Of a DNA stretch of 64,000 nucleotides, positions 45,243-54,155 are shown piece by piece. Origin of the DNA: Herbaspirillum sp. LeCh32-8 (lineage in GTDB: Bacteria > Pseudomonadota > Gammaproteobacteria > Burkholderiales > Burkholderiaceae_D); contig NZ_JAGIPZ010000001.1 of assembly GCF_017814915.1 (NCBI RefSeq), positions 745,559 through 809,558 on the forward strand, written 5' to 3'. The stretch's first letter is position 1; each line of letters opens with the position of its first letter. The position numbers and the translations under genes were made by a program. The notes below the pieces were generated by a model that saw nothing but the letters and a program-made list of their open reading frames with translations, searched no databases and was not told where the DNA came from.

Positions 45243-46439
45243 TCAAGCCAGCGCCGTCGTCGGCAGCGGCGCCGTGGCCGGGTTGCCGGACGGCAGCGCG
45301 TCGCCCGACAGCAGCGCCTTGACCACGCGTTCACCCAGGCCCAGGCCCACGCTCATGCCGATGCCGGTGTGCATCAGCACCACCGAGGTCTTGTCGTCGA
45401 TGGCGGTGGCGGTGAAGGGGCCGGGGCCCTTGCTGCCGTACACGCCTTGCCAACGCTCGACCACTTTCACGCGCGTGCCCAGCGTGTGCTCGACCAGGCC
45501 CAGCATCAGCTCGTCGACTTCTTCGCTGTTGAACGGCGGCGAGTCGATGCCGTAGTGGTGCGAATCGCCCACGATCAGCTCCTGATAAGGCGTCGGGCTG
45601 ACCAGCAGGTGGATGCCGTGCTTGTTGAGCAGCGGCGCGGTTTGCTCGATCTCGGCATGCACCGCGCGCGCGGTGGGCAGGTCGGAGAAGGCGCCGTAAT
45701 GGGTGCAGGACAGGCCGGTCAGCACCGCGTGCGTGAGCGGCAGCGCGTCTTCGGTCTTCAGGCGCAGCATCTGCAGGCGGCACTGCTTCAGGTTCATCGA
45801 TTGCAGCTTGTCGGCGAACAGGGTCAGGTAATCGTGACCGGAGCAGACGATCACGCGTTCGGCGCGGAACTCGCCGGCCGTGGTCGACAGGCGGCCGTCG
45901 CCGGCGCCGTGCACCAGGGTGTTGAAGCGGAAGTGCACGCCCTGCGAGTGCAGGTAGGCCACCAGCGCCGGCATCGCCTCGCGCGAATACAGCTGCAGGT
46001 CTTCGGTGCCGTGCAGGGCCGAGCGGTGGTGGCGGAAGCGGCCGCCGTACAGTGCTTCGAGCTTCTCGCCCTGCAGCAGCGAGGCGCGGTATTCGTACTG
46101 GCGCGCGCGCACGATCATGAACTCCTGCAGCACGTCGTGTTCGGCGGCGGTGCGGGCGAACAGCAGGGTGCCGGCTTCGCGGGCGCTGAAGTGGGCGCGC
46201 GCGGCGAGGTGCAGCCACAGTTCGCGGCTTTCGCGCGCCAGGTCCAGCATGACGCCGGGCGGCTGGCCGGTGACCAGGCCCATGCCGAAGTTGCGGATCG
46301 ACGCGCCCAGCGGCGTGCCGGTGCGCTCGAACACGGCCACGCGCAGGCCGCGCTTGACGGCGGCGTAGGCGTGCGCCAGGCCCAGGATGCCTGAGCCGAC
46401 CACGGCGACGTCGAAGTGATTTGGATCGGTGTTGCTCAT
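45243..46439 (-). CDS. FAD-dependent oxidoreductase, TIGR03364 type (aminophosphonate-linked)
   Basis: A 398-residue DAO-fold flavoenzyme. The FAD motif VVGSGILGLAHAYAAVKRG starts near residue 13. NFGMGLVTGQPPGVMLDLARESRELW and the C-terminal KGPGPFTATAIDDKTSVVLMHTGIGMSVGLGLGERV match the TIGR03364 group, which is syntenic with phosphonate catabolism genes and thought to oxidise aminophosphonates. Here it is the last gene after an aminoethylphosphonate-type ABC importer on the same strand, separated by 167 bases with a strong hairpin. Likely reaction: oxidative deamination of a 2-aminoethylphosphonate derivative. No phosphonatase (phnX) or transaminase (phnW) is in the window. Confidence 0.85.
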   Translation of the reverse strand: MSNTDPNHFDVAVVGSGILGLAHAYAAVKRGLRVAVFERTGTPLGASIRNFGMGLVTGQPPGVMLDLARESRELWLHLAARAHFSAREAGTLLFARTAAEHDVLQEFMIVRARQYEYRASLLQGEKLEALYGGRFRHHRSALHGTEDLQLYSREAMPALVAYLHSQGVHFRFNTLVHGAGDGRLSTTAGEFRAERVIVCSGHDYLTLFADKLQSMNLKQCRLQMLRLKTEDALPLTHAVLTGLSCTHYGAFSDLPTARAVHAEIEQTAPLLNKHGIHLLVSPTPYQELIVGDSHHYGIDSPPFNSEEVDELMLGLVEHTLGTRVKVVERWQGVYGSKGPGPFTATAIDDKTSVVLMHTGIGMSVGLGLGERVVKALLSGDALPSGNPATAPLPTTALA

Positions 46440-46549
46440 GAATGCTCCATCGGAATCTGTTTGCGAGATGTGTGCTGCCTGTTTTGTGCGGGCGCTCTGG
46501 CGTCGCTCGTCGGCGTGCGGCGTTGTTGCCGCGCTGCTTATCCTCCCCG

Positions 46550-46582
46550 CATGCCGCCGCAGGCGTGCGCTGCGGCGGCATG
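46550..46582 (-). other. Intercistronic hairpin after the binding-protein gene
   Basis: A perfect 13-bp stem CATGCCGCCGCAG (46550-46562) with CTGCGGCGGCATG (46570-46582) and a seven-base loop, 25 bases past the binding-protein stop. No T tract follows on the minus strand, so it is better read as an mRNA-stabilising or attenuating hairpin that favours the upstream binding-protein message over the oxidoreductase. Confidence 0.65.
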
Positions 46583-46606
46583 GGTACTACCGATGCATGG
46601 CCGGTA

Positions 46607-47641
46607 TTACTGTTTCTTTTCGGCCTTGCTTTCGTAGCGCTTGCTCCACTCGGTCAGGATGCGGTCGCGGTTGGTGCTGGCCCAGGTGAAGTCGTTCTTC
46701 ACCAGGCGCTTTTCGTAGTCGGCCGGCAGCAGTTCGTCCGGCTTGGCCACGCCAGGGATGGCGACCACGGCGAAGTTCTTTTCATACAAGGCCATGGCGT
46801 CCTTGCTGGCCGAAAAATCTGCCAGTTTCTTGGCGGCTTCCAGGTTCTTGGTGCCCTTGACGATGGCGGTGGCTTCGATGTCCCAGCCCAGGCCTTCGCT
46901 CGGCAGGATCACGTCGATCGGCGCGCCTTCCTTCTTGGTCTTCACGGCGCGGTATTCAAACGCGATGCCGATCGGGAACTCGCCGGTGGCGGCCTGCTTG
47001 CAGGGCTTGGAGCCGGAGTGGGTGTACTGGCCGATGTTCTTGTGCAGGGCGTCCATATAAGCCCAGCCCTTGTCTTCACCCATCATTTGCAGCCAGGCCG
47101 AGACGTCCAGGTAGCCGGTGCCGGAGGAGGCCGGGTGCGGCATCACGATCTTGCCGGCGTAGACCGGCTTGGTCAGGTCGGCCCAGGAGGTCGGCTTGGG
47201 CAGGCCCAGCTTTTGCGCTTCCACGGTGTTGAAGCAGATGGCCGAGGCCCACACGTCCATGCCGACCCACGCCGGCGGATTGGCGGCGCTGCGGTACTTG
47301 GCGTCGATTGCCGACAGGCCCTTGGGCGCGTACGGGGTCAGCATGCCTTCCTTGTCCAGCAGCGCCAGGCTGGTGGCGGCCAGGCCCCAGATCACGTCGG
47401 CCTGCGGATTGGCCTTCTCGGCCATCAGCTTGGCGGTGACGATGCCGGTGGAGTCGCGCACCCACTTGATCTCGATGTCCGGATTGGCCTTCTGGAACGC
47501 TGCCTGATAGGCCTTGATCTGGTCCGCTTCGAGGGCGGTGTAGACCGTCAGCGTGGTGGCGGCGTGCGCGACCTGTGCCGAGAACAGCATGCCGGCGCCG
47601 ACGACCGATGCGAGCAGGGTGAACAGCTTGGTTTTCTTCAT
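46607..47641 (-). CDS. ABC substrate-binding protein, 2-aminoethylphosphonate type
   Basis: A 344-residue periplasmic binding protein starting at 47641 with signal peptide KKTKLFTLLASVVGAGMLFS and cleavage after VAHA. The mature part opens TTLTVYTALEADQIKAYQAAFQKANP, the iron/phosphonate (FbpA-like) type II binding fold. ADVIWGLAATSLALLDKEGMLTPY and MPHPASSGTGYLDVSAWLQ resemble the TIGR03261 aminoethylphosphonate-binding group. It follows the permease gene and precedes the FAD oxidoreductase. An iron-binding FbpA role was considered; the linked oxidoreductase favours an aminophosphonate. Confidence 0.83.
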   Translation of the reverse strand: MKKTKLFTLLASVVGAGMLFSAQVAHAATTLTVYTALEADQIKAYQAAFQKANPDIEIKWVRDSTGIVTAKLMAEKANPQADVIWGLAATSLALLDKEGMLTPYAPKGLSAIDAKYRSAANPPAWVGMDVWASAICFNTVEAQKLGLPKPTSWADLTKPVYAGKIVMPHPASSGTGYLDVSAWLQMMGEDKGWAYMDALHKNIGQYTHSGSKPCKQAATGEFPIGIAFEYRAVKTKKEGAPIDVILPSEGLGWDIEATAIVKGTKNLEAAKKLADFSASKDAMALYEKNFAVVAIPGVAKPDELLPADYEKRLVKNDFTWASTNRDRILTEWSKRYESKAEKKQ

Positions 47642-47711
47642 GATGGCCTTTGGATGGGCTGGGTTGAAAAAGCGTCCGTGGAACGCGGAGGGAGAAATCG
47701 CAGAGGCTCGC

Positions 47712-49481
47712 TCAATGACCGCGGCCGCGCCGCCATGCCTGGGCGCGCGCCACAAAGCCGCTGCCGGCGAAGTGCATCAGCAGCGATGAGGCGGCCGAGG
47801 TCAGCAGGATCAGCGTGGACATCGCCGCCGCCGGGCCGACGTCGCCGGCATCGTCCATGTTGAGCACGGCGACCGAGGCCAGTACGGTGTCGGGGCGGTA
47901 CAGGAAGATCACCGCCGAGACCGTGGTCATCGACGAGACGAACAGGTAGCGGAAGATCTCCAGCAGCGACGGCAGGCACAGCGGCACGGTGACGCGGATG
48001 AAGGTCTTGAGCACTGGCACCTTCAGCGACAGCGAGGCGGCTTCAAATTCGGGATCGAGCTGCTTCAACGCGGTGACCGCGGTCAGGTGCGCCGTGGTGT
48101 AGAAGTGCACCACCGAGCACACCACCAGCAGCGCCATGGTGCCGTACAGGAAGTTGAACGGATTGGCCGGATGGTTGAAGAACAGCAGGCTGCCCAGGCC
48201 CAGCACCAGGCCGGGGACGGCCATGGGCAGGAAGCACAGGAAGCGCAGCAGCGGACTCAGCACTGCGCCCAGCCGCGCCGGGCCGCGCGTCTTTTCCATC
48301 AGCCAGGCGCCGGTGAAGATCACCACGGTGCCGACCACGCTGGTGCCGCAGGCCAGCTTCAGGCTGTTCCAGTAGGCCAGCCAGCCGCCGCCGTCCATGT
48401 TGTCGAAGTCGTAGTGCTGCAGCGTCAGCGCCAGGTTGTAAGGCCACAGCTTGACCAGCGAGGCGCCTATGGCGACGGCGATCATCAGCAGGATGGCGGC
48501 CGAGATCAGCAGCACGGCGAGCAGGTTGAAGCCGTCGCGGCGCCAGTCCGGGCGCGGCACGTAGGCTTCCGAGCGGCTGCTCATCTGGGCCCGCTGGCGG
48601 CGCTGCAGCCAGGCGTCGACGGCGAAGGTCAGCACCGCCGGCACCAGCAGCAGCAAGCCGATCAGCGCGCCGCGGCCGAACTGCTGCTGGCCGACCACCG
48701 CCTTGTAGGCTTCCACCGCCAGCACGCTGTAGGCGCCGCCGGCGATCTTGGGCACGCCGAAGTCGGTGATGGTCAGCGTGAAGACCAGGCAGAACGCGCC
48801 GAAGATGCCGTAGCGCGTGGCCGGCAGCGTGACGCTGGTGAAGGTGCGCCAGCGCGAGGCGCCCATGGCGTTGGCGGCGTCATACAGGCGGCCGTCGGCC
48901 TGCGACAGCGCCGACAGCAGGATCATCAGCGCATGCGGGAAGGTGTAGAACACTTCGCCCAGCAGGATGCCCCAGAAGCCGTAGATGCTGCCGTTCATCA
49001 GTTCCTTGAACAGGCCCTGGTTGCCGAACAGATAGATCAGCGCGATGCCCGGCAGGAGCGACGGCGCCAAAAGCGGCAGCAGGCCGATGCCGCGCCACAT
49101 GCCCTTGAACGGGATGCAGGTGCGCTGCAGCGCGTAGGCGAAGGCGTAGGCCAGCGGCACCGTCACCGCGGCGGTGACGAAGGACACCCACAGGCTGCGG
49201 CTCACCATGGGCAGGAAATTGATGTTGGAGAACAGCTTGGCAAACGGCGCGCTGCCGGCCCAGGCGCCGTCGGGCGTGAGCACCGCCTGGCCCAGGATGA
49301 ACAGCAGCGGGCAGCCCAGCGCCACGAGCAGCGCGGCCAGCAGCAGCCATTTCAGGCCCGAGGTCAGCAGCTGGCTGCCGTCCAGCGCGGCCGGCGCGGC
49401 GGGCGTGGCCGAGCTTGCTGCAGCGGCTTCGCCATCGGCGTTCATAGCGGGGAGTTTGGTCATGGAGACGGAAGAATTCAT
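47712..49481 (-). CDS. ABC permease, fused two-domain (2-aminoethylphosphonate type)
   Basis: A 589-residue inner-membrane protein with about twelve helices: two copies of the six-helix binding-protein-dependent permease domain in one chain, as in FbpB and the TIGR03262 phosphonate permeases. The first copy carries the EAA-type loop DAANAMGASRWRTFTSVTLPATRYG and the second LKQLDPEFEAASLSLKVPVLKTFIRVTVPL. The N-terminal 40 residues are Ala/Ser-rich and cytoplasmic. AGGGAAAG lies before the ATG at 49481. Only 17 bases separate it from the ATPase gene upstream, and 70 from the binding-protein gene downstream. Confidence 0.88.
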   Translation of the reverse strand: MNSSVSMTKLPAMNADGEAAAASSATPAAPAALDGSQLLTSGLKWLLLAALLVALGCPLLFILGQAVLTPDGAWAGSAPFAKLFSNINFLPMVSRSLWVSFVTAAVTVPLAYAFAYALQRTCIPFKGMWRGIGLLPLLAPSLLPGIALIYLFGNQGLFKELMNGSIYGFWGILLGEVFYTFPHALMILLSALSQADGRLYDAANAMGASRWRTFTSVTLPATRYGIFGAFCLVFTLTITDFGVPKIAGGAYSVLAVEAYKAVVGQQQFGRGALIGLLLLVPAVLTFAVDAWLQRRQRAQMSSRSEAYVPRPDWRRDGFNLLAVLLISAAILLMIAVAIGASLVKLWPYNLALTLQHYDFDNMDGGGWLAYWNSLKLACGTSVVGTVVIFTGAWLMEKTRGPARLGAVLSPLLRFLCFLPMAVPGLVLGLGSLLFFNHPANPFNFLYGTMALLVVCSVVHFYTTAHLTAVTALKQLDPEFEAASLSLKVPVLKTFIRVTVPLCLPSLLEIFRYLFVSSMTTVSAVIFLYRPDTVLASVAVLNMDDAGDVGPAAAMSTLILLTSAASSLLMHFAGSGFVARAQAWRRGRGH

Positions 49482-49498
49482 GGCGCCGCTTTCCCTGC

Positions 49499-50629
49499 TC
49501 AGACGAAGACCTGCAGCGCCTGGCGCGGCAGCGAGATCCAGATGCCCTGATCGTGGCCGGCGTCGTGCATGGCGTTCAGGCGATCGTGGGCGTCGCCCAT
49601 GACGTCGGCCAGCAGGGTCTGGCCGGGCAGGGCGTCGGACGCCAGCGCCAGGCGGTAGCGGTTGCCGAGGTAGATGCGATCCACCACGCGGGCGCGGAAG
49701 CGGTTGGCGGCGCTCTCATGCGGGAACAGGTCGACCGCCTCCGGGCGGCAGAACAGGCGGCCGTTGGCGAGTTCTTCTTCCTCCGGGCGAATCTCCAGCT
49801 GCAGCGTGCCGACCGCCACCTGCGAGCCGGAAATGCGAGAGAACGGCAGCCAGTTGGACTGGCCGATGAAGTCCGCCACGAAGGGCGAGGCCGGACGGCG
49901 ATAGATCTCGTCGGGCGTGCCGAACTGCTCGATGCGGCCGCGGTTCATGACGGCGATGCGGTCGGCCATCACCATCGCTTCTTCCTGGTCGTGGGTGACC
50001 ATCAGCGTGGTGATGCGGAATTCCTTTTGCAGGCGGCGGATTTCCAGCTGCAGGTGTTCGCGCACCTGGGCGTCCAGCGCCGAGAGCGGCTCGTCCAGCA
50101 GTAACAGCGAAGGCGAGGGCGCCAGTGCGCGCGCCAGGGCCACGCGCTGCTGCTGGCCGCCGGACAATTGGCCGGGGTACTTGCGTTCGCTGCCCGACAG
50201 GCCCACCATGCCCAGCATCTCGGCCACGCGCTCGTGCTTTTGCTGGCGCGACAGTTTGGGCCGACCGGCGCCGTTGTTGAGGCCGTAGGCGACGTTGTCT
50301 TCCACCGTCAGGTTGGGGAACAGGGCGTAGGACTGGAACAGGATGCCGTAGTCGCGCGACTGCGGCGGCAGCAGCGAAATCTCGCGCCCGCCGGCGTGCA
50401 GCCGGCCTCCGTCCTGGCGCTCCAGCCCGGCGATGGTGCGCAGCAGGGTGGTCTTGCCGCAGCCGGACGGACCCAGCAGGCAGACCATCTCGCCGTGTTT
50501 GACTTCCAGCGAAACGCGGTCCAGCGCGGTGAAGGCGCCGAAGCGTTTTTCGATGTCGCGCACCGACAGGAAAATGTCGTCGCCCTCGTGCTGCGGGCTG
50601 GTCGATGCGGGGAAGGAAGTTTGCGTCAT
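49499..50629 (-). CDS. ABC ATPase, 2-aminoethylphosphonate type
   Basis: A 376-residue ATPase with Walker A GPSGCGKTT, Q-loop YGILFQSYALFPNLTVEDNV, signature [32 protein letters not shown] and H-loop TLMVTHDQEEAMVMAD. A C-terminal TOBE region (about 275-370) matches importers for iron, spermidine/putrescine or aminophosphonate. It is the first gene of the minus-strand importer operon. Function as the aminophosphonate importer ATPase rests on the linked binding protein and FAD oxidoreductase. Confidence 0.87.
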   Translation of the reverse strand: MTQTSFPASTSPQHEGDDIFLSVRDIEKRFGAFTALDRVSLEVKHGEMVCLLGPSGCGKTTLLRTIAGLERQDGGRLHAGGREISLLPPQSRDYGILFQSYALFPNLTVEDNVAYGLNNGAGRPKLSRQQKHERVAEMLGMVGLSGSERKYPGQLSGGQQQRVALARALAPSPSLLLLDEPLSALDAQVREHLQLEIRRLQKEFRITTLMVTHDQEEAMVMADRIAVMNRGRIEQFGTPDEIYRRPASPFVADFIGQSNWLPFSRISGSQVAVGTLQLEIRPEEEELANGRLFCRPEAVDLFPHESAANRFRARVVDRIYLGNRYRLALASDALPGQTLLADVMGDAHDRLNAMHDAGHDQGIWISLPRQALQVFV

Positions 50630-50991
50630 GTCGGTGTGGTCTCGCTATGGGTGCGGCCCGCGCGGAGCTCGCCGCGCGGTTGCCAACCGCTGTTGTTATT
50701 GCCAAAACGCAGTGCTATCGGGCATTTGCGGGGCGTTGCCGGTCTCGAAGGCAAGCGGATGTTACGGCGCAAATGTGACTGCTGGATGACAGCCCCCGTT
50801 GTGATAGCGGGGTAATATCCGATCTATAGATTGAAGTTATGGATGATCCTTTTTTGGGCATCACGCGGGGAATCGCAGGCGGAAAAACTTGTCGAAATTC
50901 CAGCAGCGGAAGACGTCTTTGAACGTATGGCAAGCTTGCCTCGCTGCAAGCAGGCCGGCGTACATGACGCGGGGAAACGAGGAGAACAACA
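50630..50991. promoter_or_regulatory. Divergent promoter region of the phosphonate importer
   Basis: About 360 bases without coding character. The leader of the importer operon contains the dyad CCGCGCGG (50658-50665), AGCTCG, CCGCGCGG (50672-50679). On the plus side ATCTATAGAT (50824-50833) is a ten-base palindrome, and GGGTAATATCC just before it may hold the -10 for the lipoprotein gene. No regulator gene lies here. Confidence 0.4.
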
Positions 50992-51516
50992 ATGCACAAC
51001 GTCACCATCAAACCGAAGCGCCTTGGCGCACGACTGGCGGCCGGCGGCTTGGGCGTGGCGGCCTTGCTGGCCGCGTGCTCGGCGCCGGAGAGCACCAAGG
51101 AGCAGCGCGACGAGCTGGCTAAGTCCATCATCGAGCAGAAGAAGACCACCGAGGACGGCACCTCCACCGCCACCACGGTGGATGGCTACAAGACCGACCT
51201 AGCCAAGCGCATCTCGCAGGTCAACTTCACCAGCGTCTATGTGGAGCGTCCGCAGGCGCTGCTGCGCTCGGTGATCGTGATCAAGTTTGTGGTCGACCGC
51301 GACGGCAACCTGGTCAAGAGCGAGATCCTGCGTACGAACCGCGACAAGCACGCCGAGGCCAGCGCGCTGGGCAGCCTGAAGAGCACGGCGCCTTTCCCCA
51401 AGCCGCCGGAAGCCCTGCTCAGCCATGGCCGCATCGAGCTCTCCGAAAGTTGGCTGTTCAATAACGACGGACGTTTCCAGCTGCGCAGCGTGGCCCTGGC
51501 GCAGATGGATCGTTGA
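50992..51516 (+). CDS. Lipoprotein with TonB-C-like domain
   Basis: A 174-residue lipoprotein. The lipobox is LAAC with Cys29 after a basic start (KPKRLGARLAAGGLGVAALLAAC). A Lys/Asp/Thr-rich linker leads to a TonB C-terminal-like fold at about residues 65-165 (VYVERPQALLRSVIVIKFVVDRDGNLVKSEILRTNRDKHAEASALGSLKSTAPFPKPP), including the VDRDGNLVKSEIL strand-turn-strand signature. It has no TonB transmembrane helix or proline-rich spacer, so it is unlikely to energise receptors; an envelope-structural role is more likely. Monocistronic by spacing. Confidence 0.8.
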   Translation: MHNVTIKPKRLGARLAAGGLGVAALLAACSAPESTKEQRDELAKSIIEQKKTTEDGTSTATTVDGYKTDLAKRISQVNFTSVYVERPQALLRSVIVIKFVVDRDGNLVKSEILRTNRDKHAEASALGSLKSTAPFPKPPEALLSHGRIELSESWLFNNDGRFQLRSVALAQMDR

Positions 51517-51574
51517 GCCGCCTTTCAGGGGCGACTGCCATCCCGGGCAAGATGCCGCAGGGCATTGGCATGTG

Positions 51575-51661
51575 TATAATGTCGCGCGTGCACGACTGAG
51601 TGCGTGCGCCTGAGCGATGGCCGCTCCGCCGGACCAGGGCGAACGAGAGTTCGCCTTTTTT
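51575..51661 (+). ncRNA. Possible small RNA or leader between promoter and terminator
   Basis: TATAAT at 51575-51580 is followed by GCGCGTGCAC (51584-51593), a six-base loop, and GTGCGTGCGC (51600-51609), which pair along ten positions if two G-U pairs are allowed. An intrinsic terminator comes next: GGCGAAC (51638-51644), GAGA tetraloop, GTTCGCC (51649-51655), T6. A transcript of roughly 75 bases would result, ending 87 bases before ppiD. There is no good -35 (ATGCCG), so strength is uncertain. It could also be a premature-termination leader of ppiD, or simply the terminator of the lipoprotein gene. Confidence 0.4.
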
Positions 51662-51747
51662 ATTATCCGATCCGGCAGGGTCCGGCCAGGCTCGCCAAAC
51701 GGCGCCGCGCACCTCCATTGACCGGATCGTTTATTGATTGGCTATTC

Positions 51748-53667
51748 ATGTTTGAATTCATTCGTACCCACCAGCGCCTGATGCAGTTCCTGCTGCTGCT
51801 GTTCATCTTCCCGTCGTTCGCTTTCTTCGGCCTGGAGGGCTACAGCCGCCTGACTGACGACAACGGCGTGGCCAAGGTGGCCGGCCAGACCATCACCAAG
51901 GAAGAGTGGGATGCCGCGCATCGCCAGCAACTGGACCGCATGCGCCAGGTCTATGGCAACCAGTTCGACGCCAAGCTGTTCGACACCGCGGAAACCCGTC
52001 GCGCCATCCTGGACAACCTGATCGCCCAGCGCGCCCTCGGCGCCGAAGTGGTGGCCAACAAGCTGGTGGTGCCTGACCAGGTGCTGCAGCAAAGCATCCT
52101 GCAGATCCCCGGCCTGACCAAACCGGACGGCACCTTCGACAACGAGCAGTACCGCGTGCTGCTGGCCGCCCAGGGCCTGACCCCCAAGAGCTACGAAGCC
52201 GGCCTGCGCCGCGAAATGGCGCTGCAGCAGTTGAACGCGGCGATCCAGACCACCGCCTTCGCACCCAAGACCGTGGCCGAGAACCTGTCGAACCTGAACG
52301 ATCAGGAACGCACGGTGCAGATGCTCAACTTCAAGCCGGACACCTACGCCTCGCAGGTCAAGGTGAGCGACGAGATGCTGCAGGCCTACTACGACAAGAA
52401 CGGCCGCCGCTTTGAAACGCCTGAATCGGCCAATATCGAATACGTGGTGCTGGACGCCGCCGCCGTGGCCGCGCAGTCGGCCGTGACCGACGACGACATC
52501 AAGTCCTACTACGAGCAGAACAAGAAGCAGTATTCGACCGACGAGCAGCGTCGCGCCAGCCACATCCTGATCACCGTGAAGAAGGATGCGCCGGCCGCCG
52601 ACAAGGCTGCCGCCAAAGCCAAGGCCGACGGCCTGGTGGCGCAGCTGCGCAAGAACCCGGGCGACTTCGCCAAGCTGGCCAAGGCCAATTCTCAGGATCC
52701 CGGCTCGGCCGAGAACGGCGGCGACCTCGGCTTCTTTGGCCGCGGCGCGATGGTCAAGCCTTTCGAGGATGCAGCTTTCAGCCTGAAGCAAGGCGAGATC
52801 AGCGATCCGATCGAGTCCGACTTCGGCTATCACGTGATCGAAGTGACCGGCATCAAGCCGGCTGCGGTCAAGCCGCTGGACTCGGTCAAGGATGAAATCG
52901 CCGGCGAAATCAAGAAGCAGATCGCCGCCAAGAAGTACTCCGAGCTGGCCGACCAGTTCAACAACCTGGTCTACGAAAACGGCGACAGCCTGAAGGCCGT
53001 GTCCGACAAGCTGAAGCTGAAGATCCAGAGCGCCACCGGCGTGATGCGCAATCCGAACCCGGCTGCCGGCGCCGCGCCGTACAACAACGCCAAGTTCCTG
53101 ACCGCGCTGTTCACCGACGACGTGATCAAGTCCAAGCACAACACCGAGGCCGTGCAGGCCGCGCCGAACACCCTGATCGCCGGCCGCATCACCGAGTACC
53201 ACCCGGTGGCCAAGCGTCCGTTCGCGGACGTGAAGGCCGACGTGCAAAAGGCGGTGACGCTGCAGGAAGAGCAGGCGCTGGCGCTCAAGGCCGGACAGGC
53301 GCGCCTGGCCGAGCTGCAAGGCAAGGATGACGGCGCCGGCTTCAGCGAAGCCAAGGTGGTGTCGCGCGTGAAGGCCGAAGGCTGGACCGAGGAAGCCTTC
53401 AATGCCGTGATGAAGGCCGATACCGCCAAGCTGCCGGTCTACGTCGGCGCTGAAACCCCGGGCCTGGGCTACCAAATCTACCGCGTGACCAAGGTCGAGC
53501 AGCCCAAGACGGTTGATGCCGCCCGCCGCAAGACCGAGCAGGAGCAGATCGCCGGCGCGCTGTCGCAGCAGGAAGCGCTGGCCTACCTCGGTTACTTGCG
53601 CGAGAAGGCCAAGACCAAGCTGTTGAAGGGCGCCGCCTCGGTGAGCGCCGACGACGCCGCGAAGTAA
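51748..53667 (+). CDS. ppiD: Periplasmic folding chaperone PpiD
   Basis: A 639-residue membrane-anchored chaperone/peptidyl-prolyl isomerase that assists proteins leaving the Sec channel. The start at 51748 gives [19 protein letters not shown] with a membrane anchor at residues 12-31 and a long periplasmic body. A SurA_N-like helical region ([21 protein letters not shown]) is followed by a parvulin domain at about 265-367 ([52 protein letters not shown]). The C-terminal helical part is complete. A clear terminator lies 140 bases downstream, and a possible small RNA or leader terminator lies upstream. Confidence 0.94.
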   Translation: MFEFIRTHQRLMQFLLLLFIFPSFAFFGLEGYSRLTDDNGVAKVAGQTITKEEWDAAHRQQLDRMRQVYGNQFDAKLFDTAETRRAILDNLIAQRALGAEVVANKLVVPDQVLQQSILQIPGLTKPDGTFDNEQYRVLLAAQGLTPKSYEAGLRREMALQQLNAAIQTTAFAPKTVAENLSNLNDQERTVQMLNFKPDTYASQVKVSDEMLQAYYDKNGRRFETPESANIEYVVLDAAAVAAQSAVTDDDIKSYYEQNKKQYSTDEQRRASHILITVKKDAPAADKAAAKAKADGLVAQLRKNPGDFAKLAKANSQDPGSAENGGDLGFFGRGAMVKPFEDAAFSLKQGEISDPIESDFGYHVIEVTGIKPAAVKPLDSVKDEIAGEIKKQIAAKKYSELADQFNNLVYENGDSLKAVSDKLKLKIQSATGVMRNPNPAAGAAPYNNAKFLTALFTDDVIKSKHNTEAVQAAPNTLIAGRITEYHPVAKRPFADVKADVQKAVTLQEEQALALKAGQARLAELQGKDDGAGFSEAKVVSRVKAEGWTEEAFNAVMKADTAKLPVYVGAETPGLGYQIYRVTKVEQPKTVDAARRKTEQEQIAGALSQQEALAYLGYLREKAKTKLLKGAASVSADDAAK

Positions 53668-53809
53668 GTCGCGACGGCGCCTGCCCCGGCTGATGCATCC
53701 CGGGGCAAGGGCGCACCGCAGGCGTGAATCGGCGCGTCGGTTTCGCCCCATGCTGGTGATCGGCGACGATCTGTAGGCATGGGCGAGACAATTAGCTAAA
53801 AAATATAGA

Positions 53810-53836
53810 AAGGCCGCTTTCCCAGCGGCCTTTTTT
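53810..53836 (+). terminator. ppiD terminator
   Basis: AAGGCCGCT (53810-53818), loop TTCCC, AGCGGCCTT (53824-53832), with a T run to 53836: a textbook intrinsic terminator about 140 bases after the ppiD stop. Confidence 0.9.
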
Positions 53837-54155
53837 GTTTCATCATGGGAGCCGGCGTCGCATTCCGGCGGGATGCGCGAGGGAGCCGGGCAGGGGAGTC
53901 ATCGTAGATCTTCTCTTTGTTTTGTTGGCGAAATGTCAGCTTTTCAGCCGATGGGAAGATGCATCGGCGCATGTCCGGACGCGCGCTCGCTTGTCATCCT
54001 GATGGCGGTTTGCGTCGTTTCTGAATTGTCCGGCTGCCGTAGAGTTGTCGCTGTCTCCAGTCGCATTCGAAGGGTGTCGTGCCCGATGTTTCTTCTTTGA
54101 AATATCGCCGGCGCCATGTGTTGCCAATCAATACCGCGAATACCGACCACGTTTT
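53837..54155. other. Intergenic region before the amidotransferase gene
   Basis: About 320 bases. Short open frames exist but show no recognisable protein and are poor in GC third positions compared with neighbours. TTCTCTTTGTTTTGTTGG near 53910 is T-rich. No clean promoter, tRNA or repeat seen. Confidence 0.4.
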
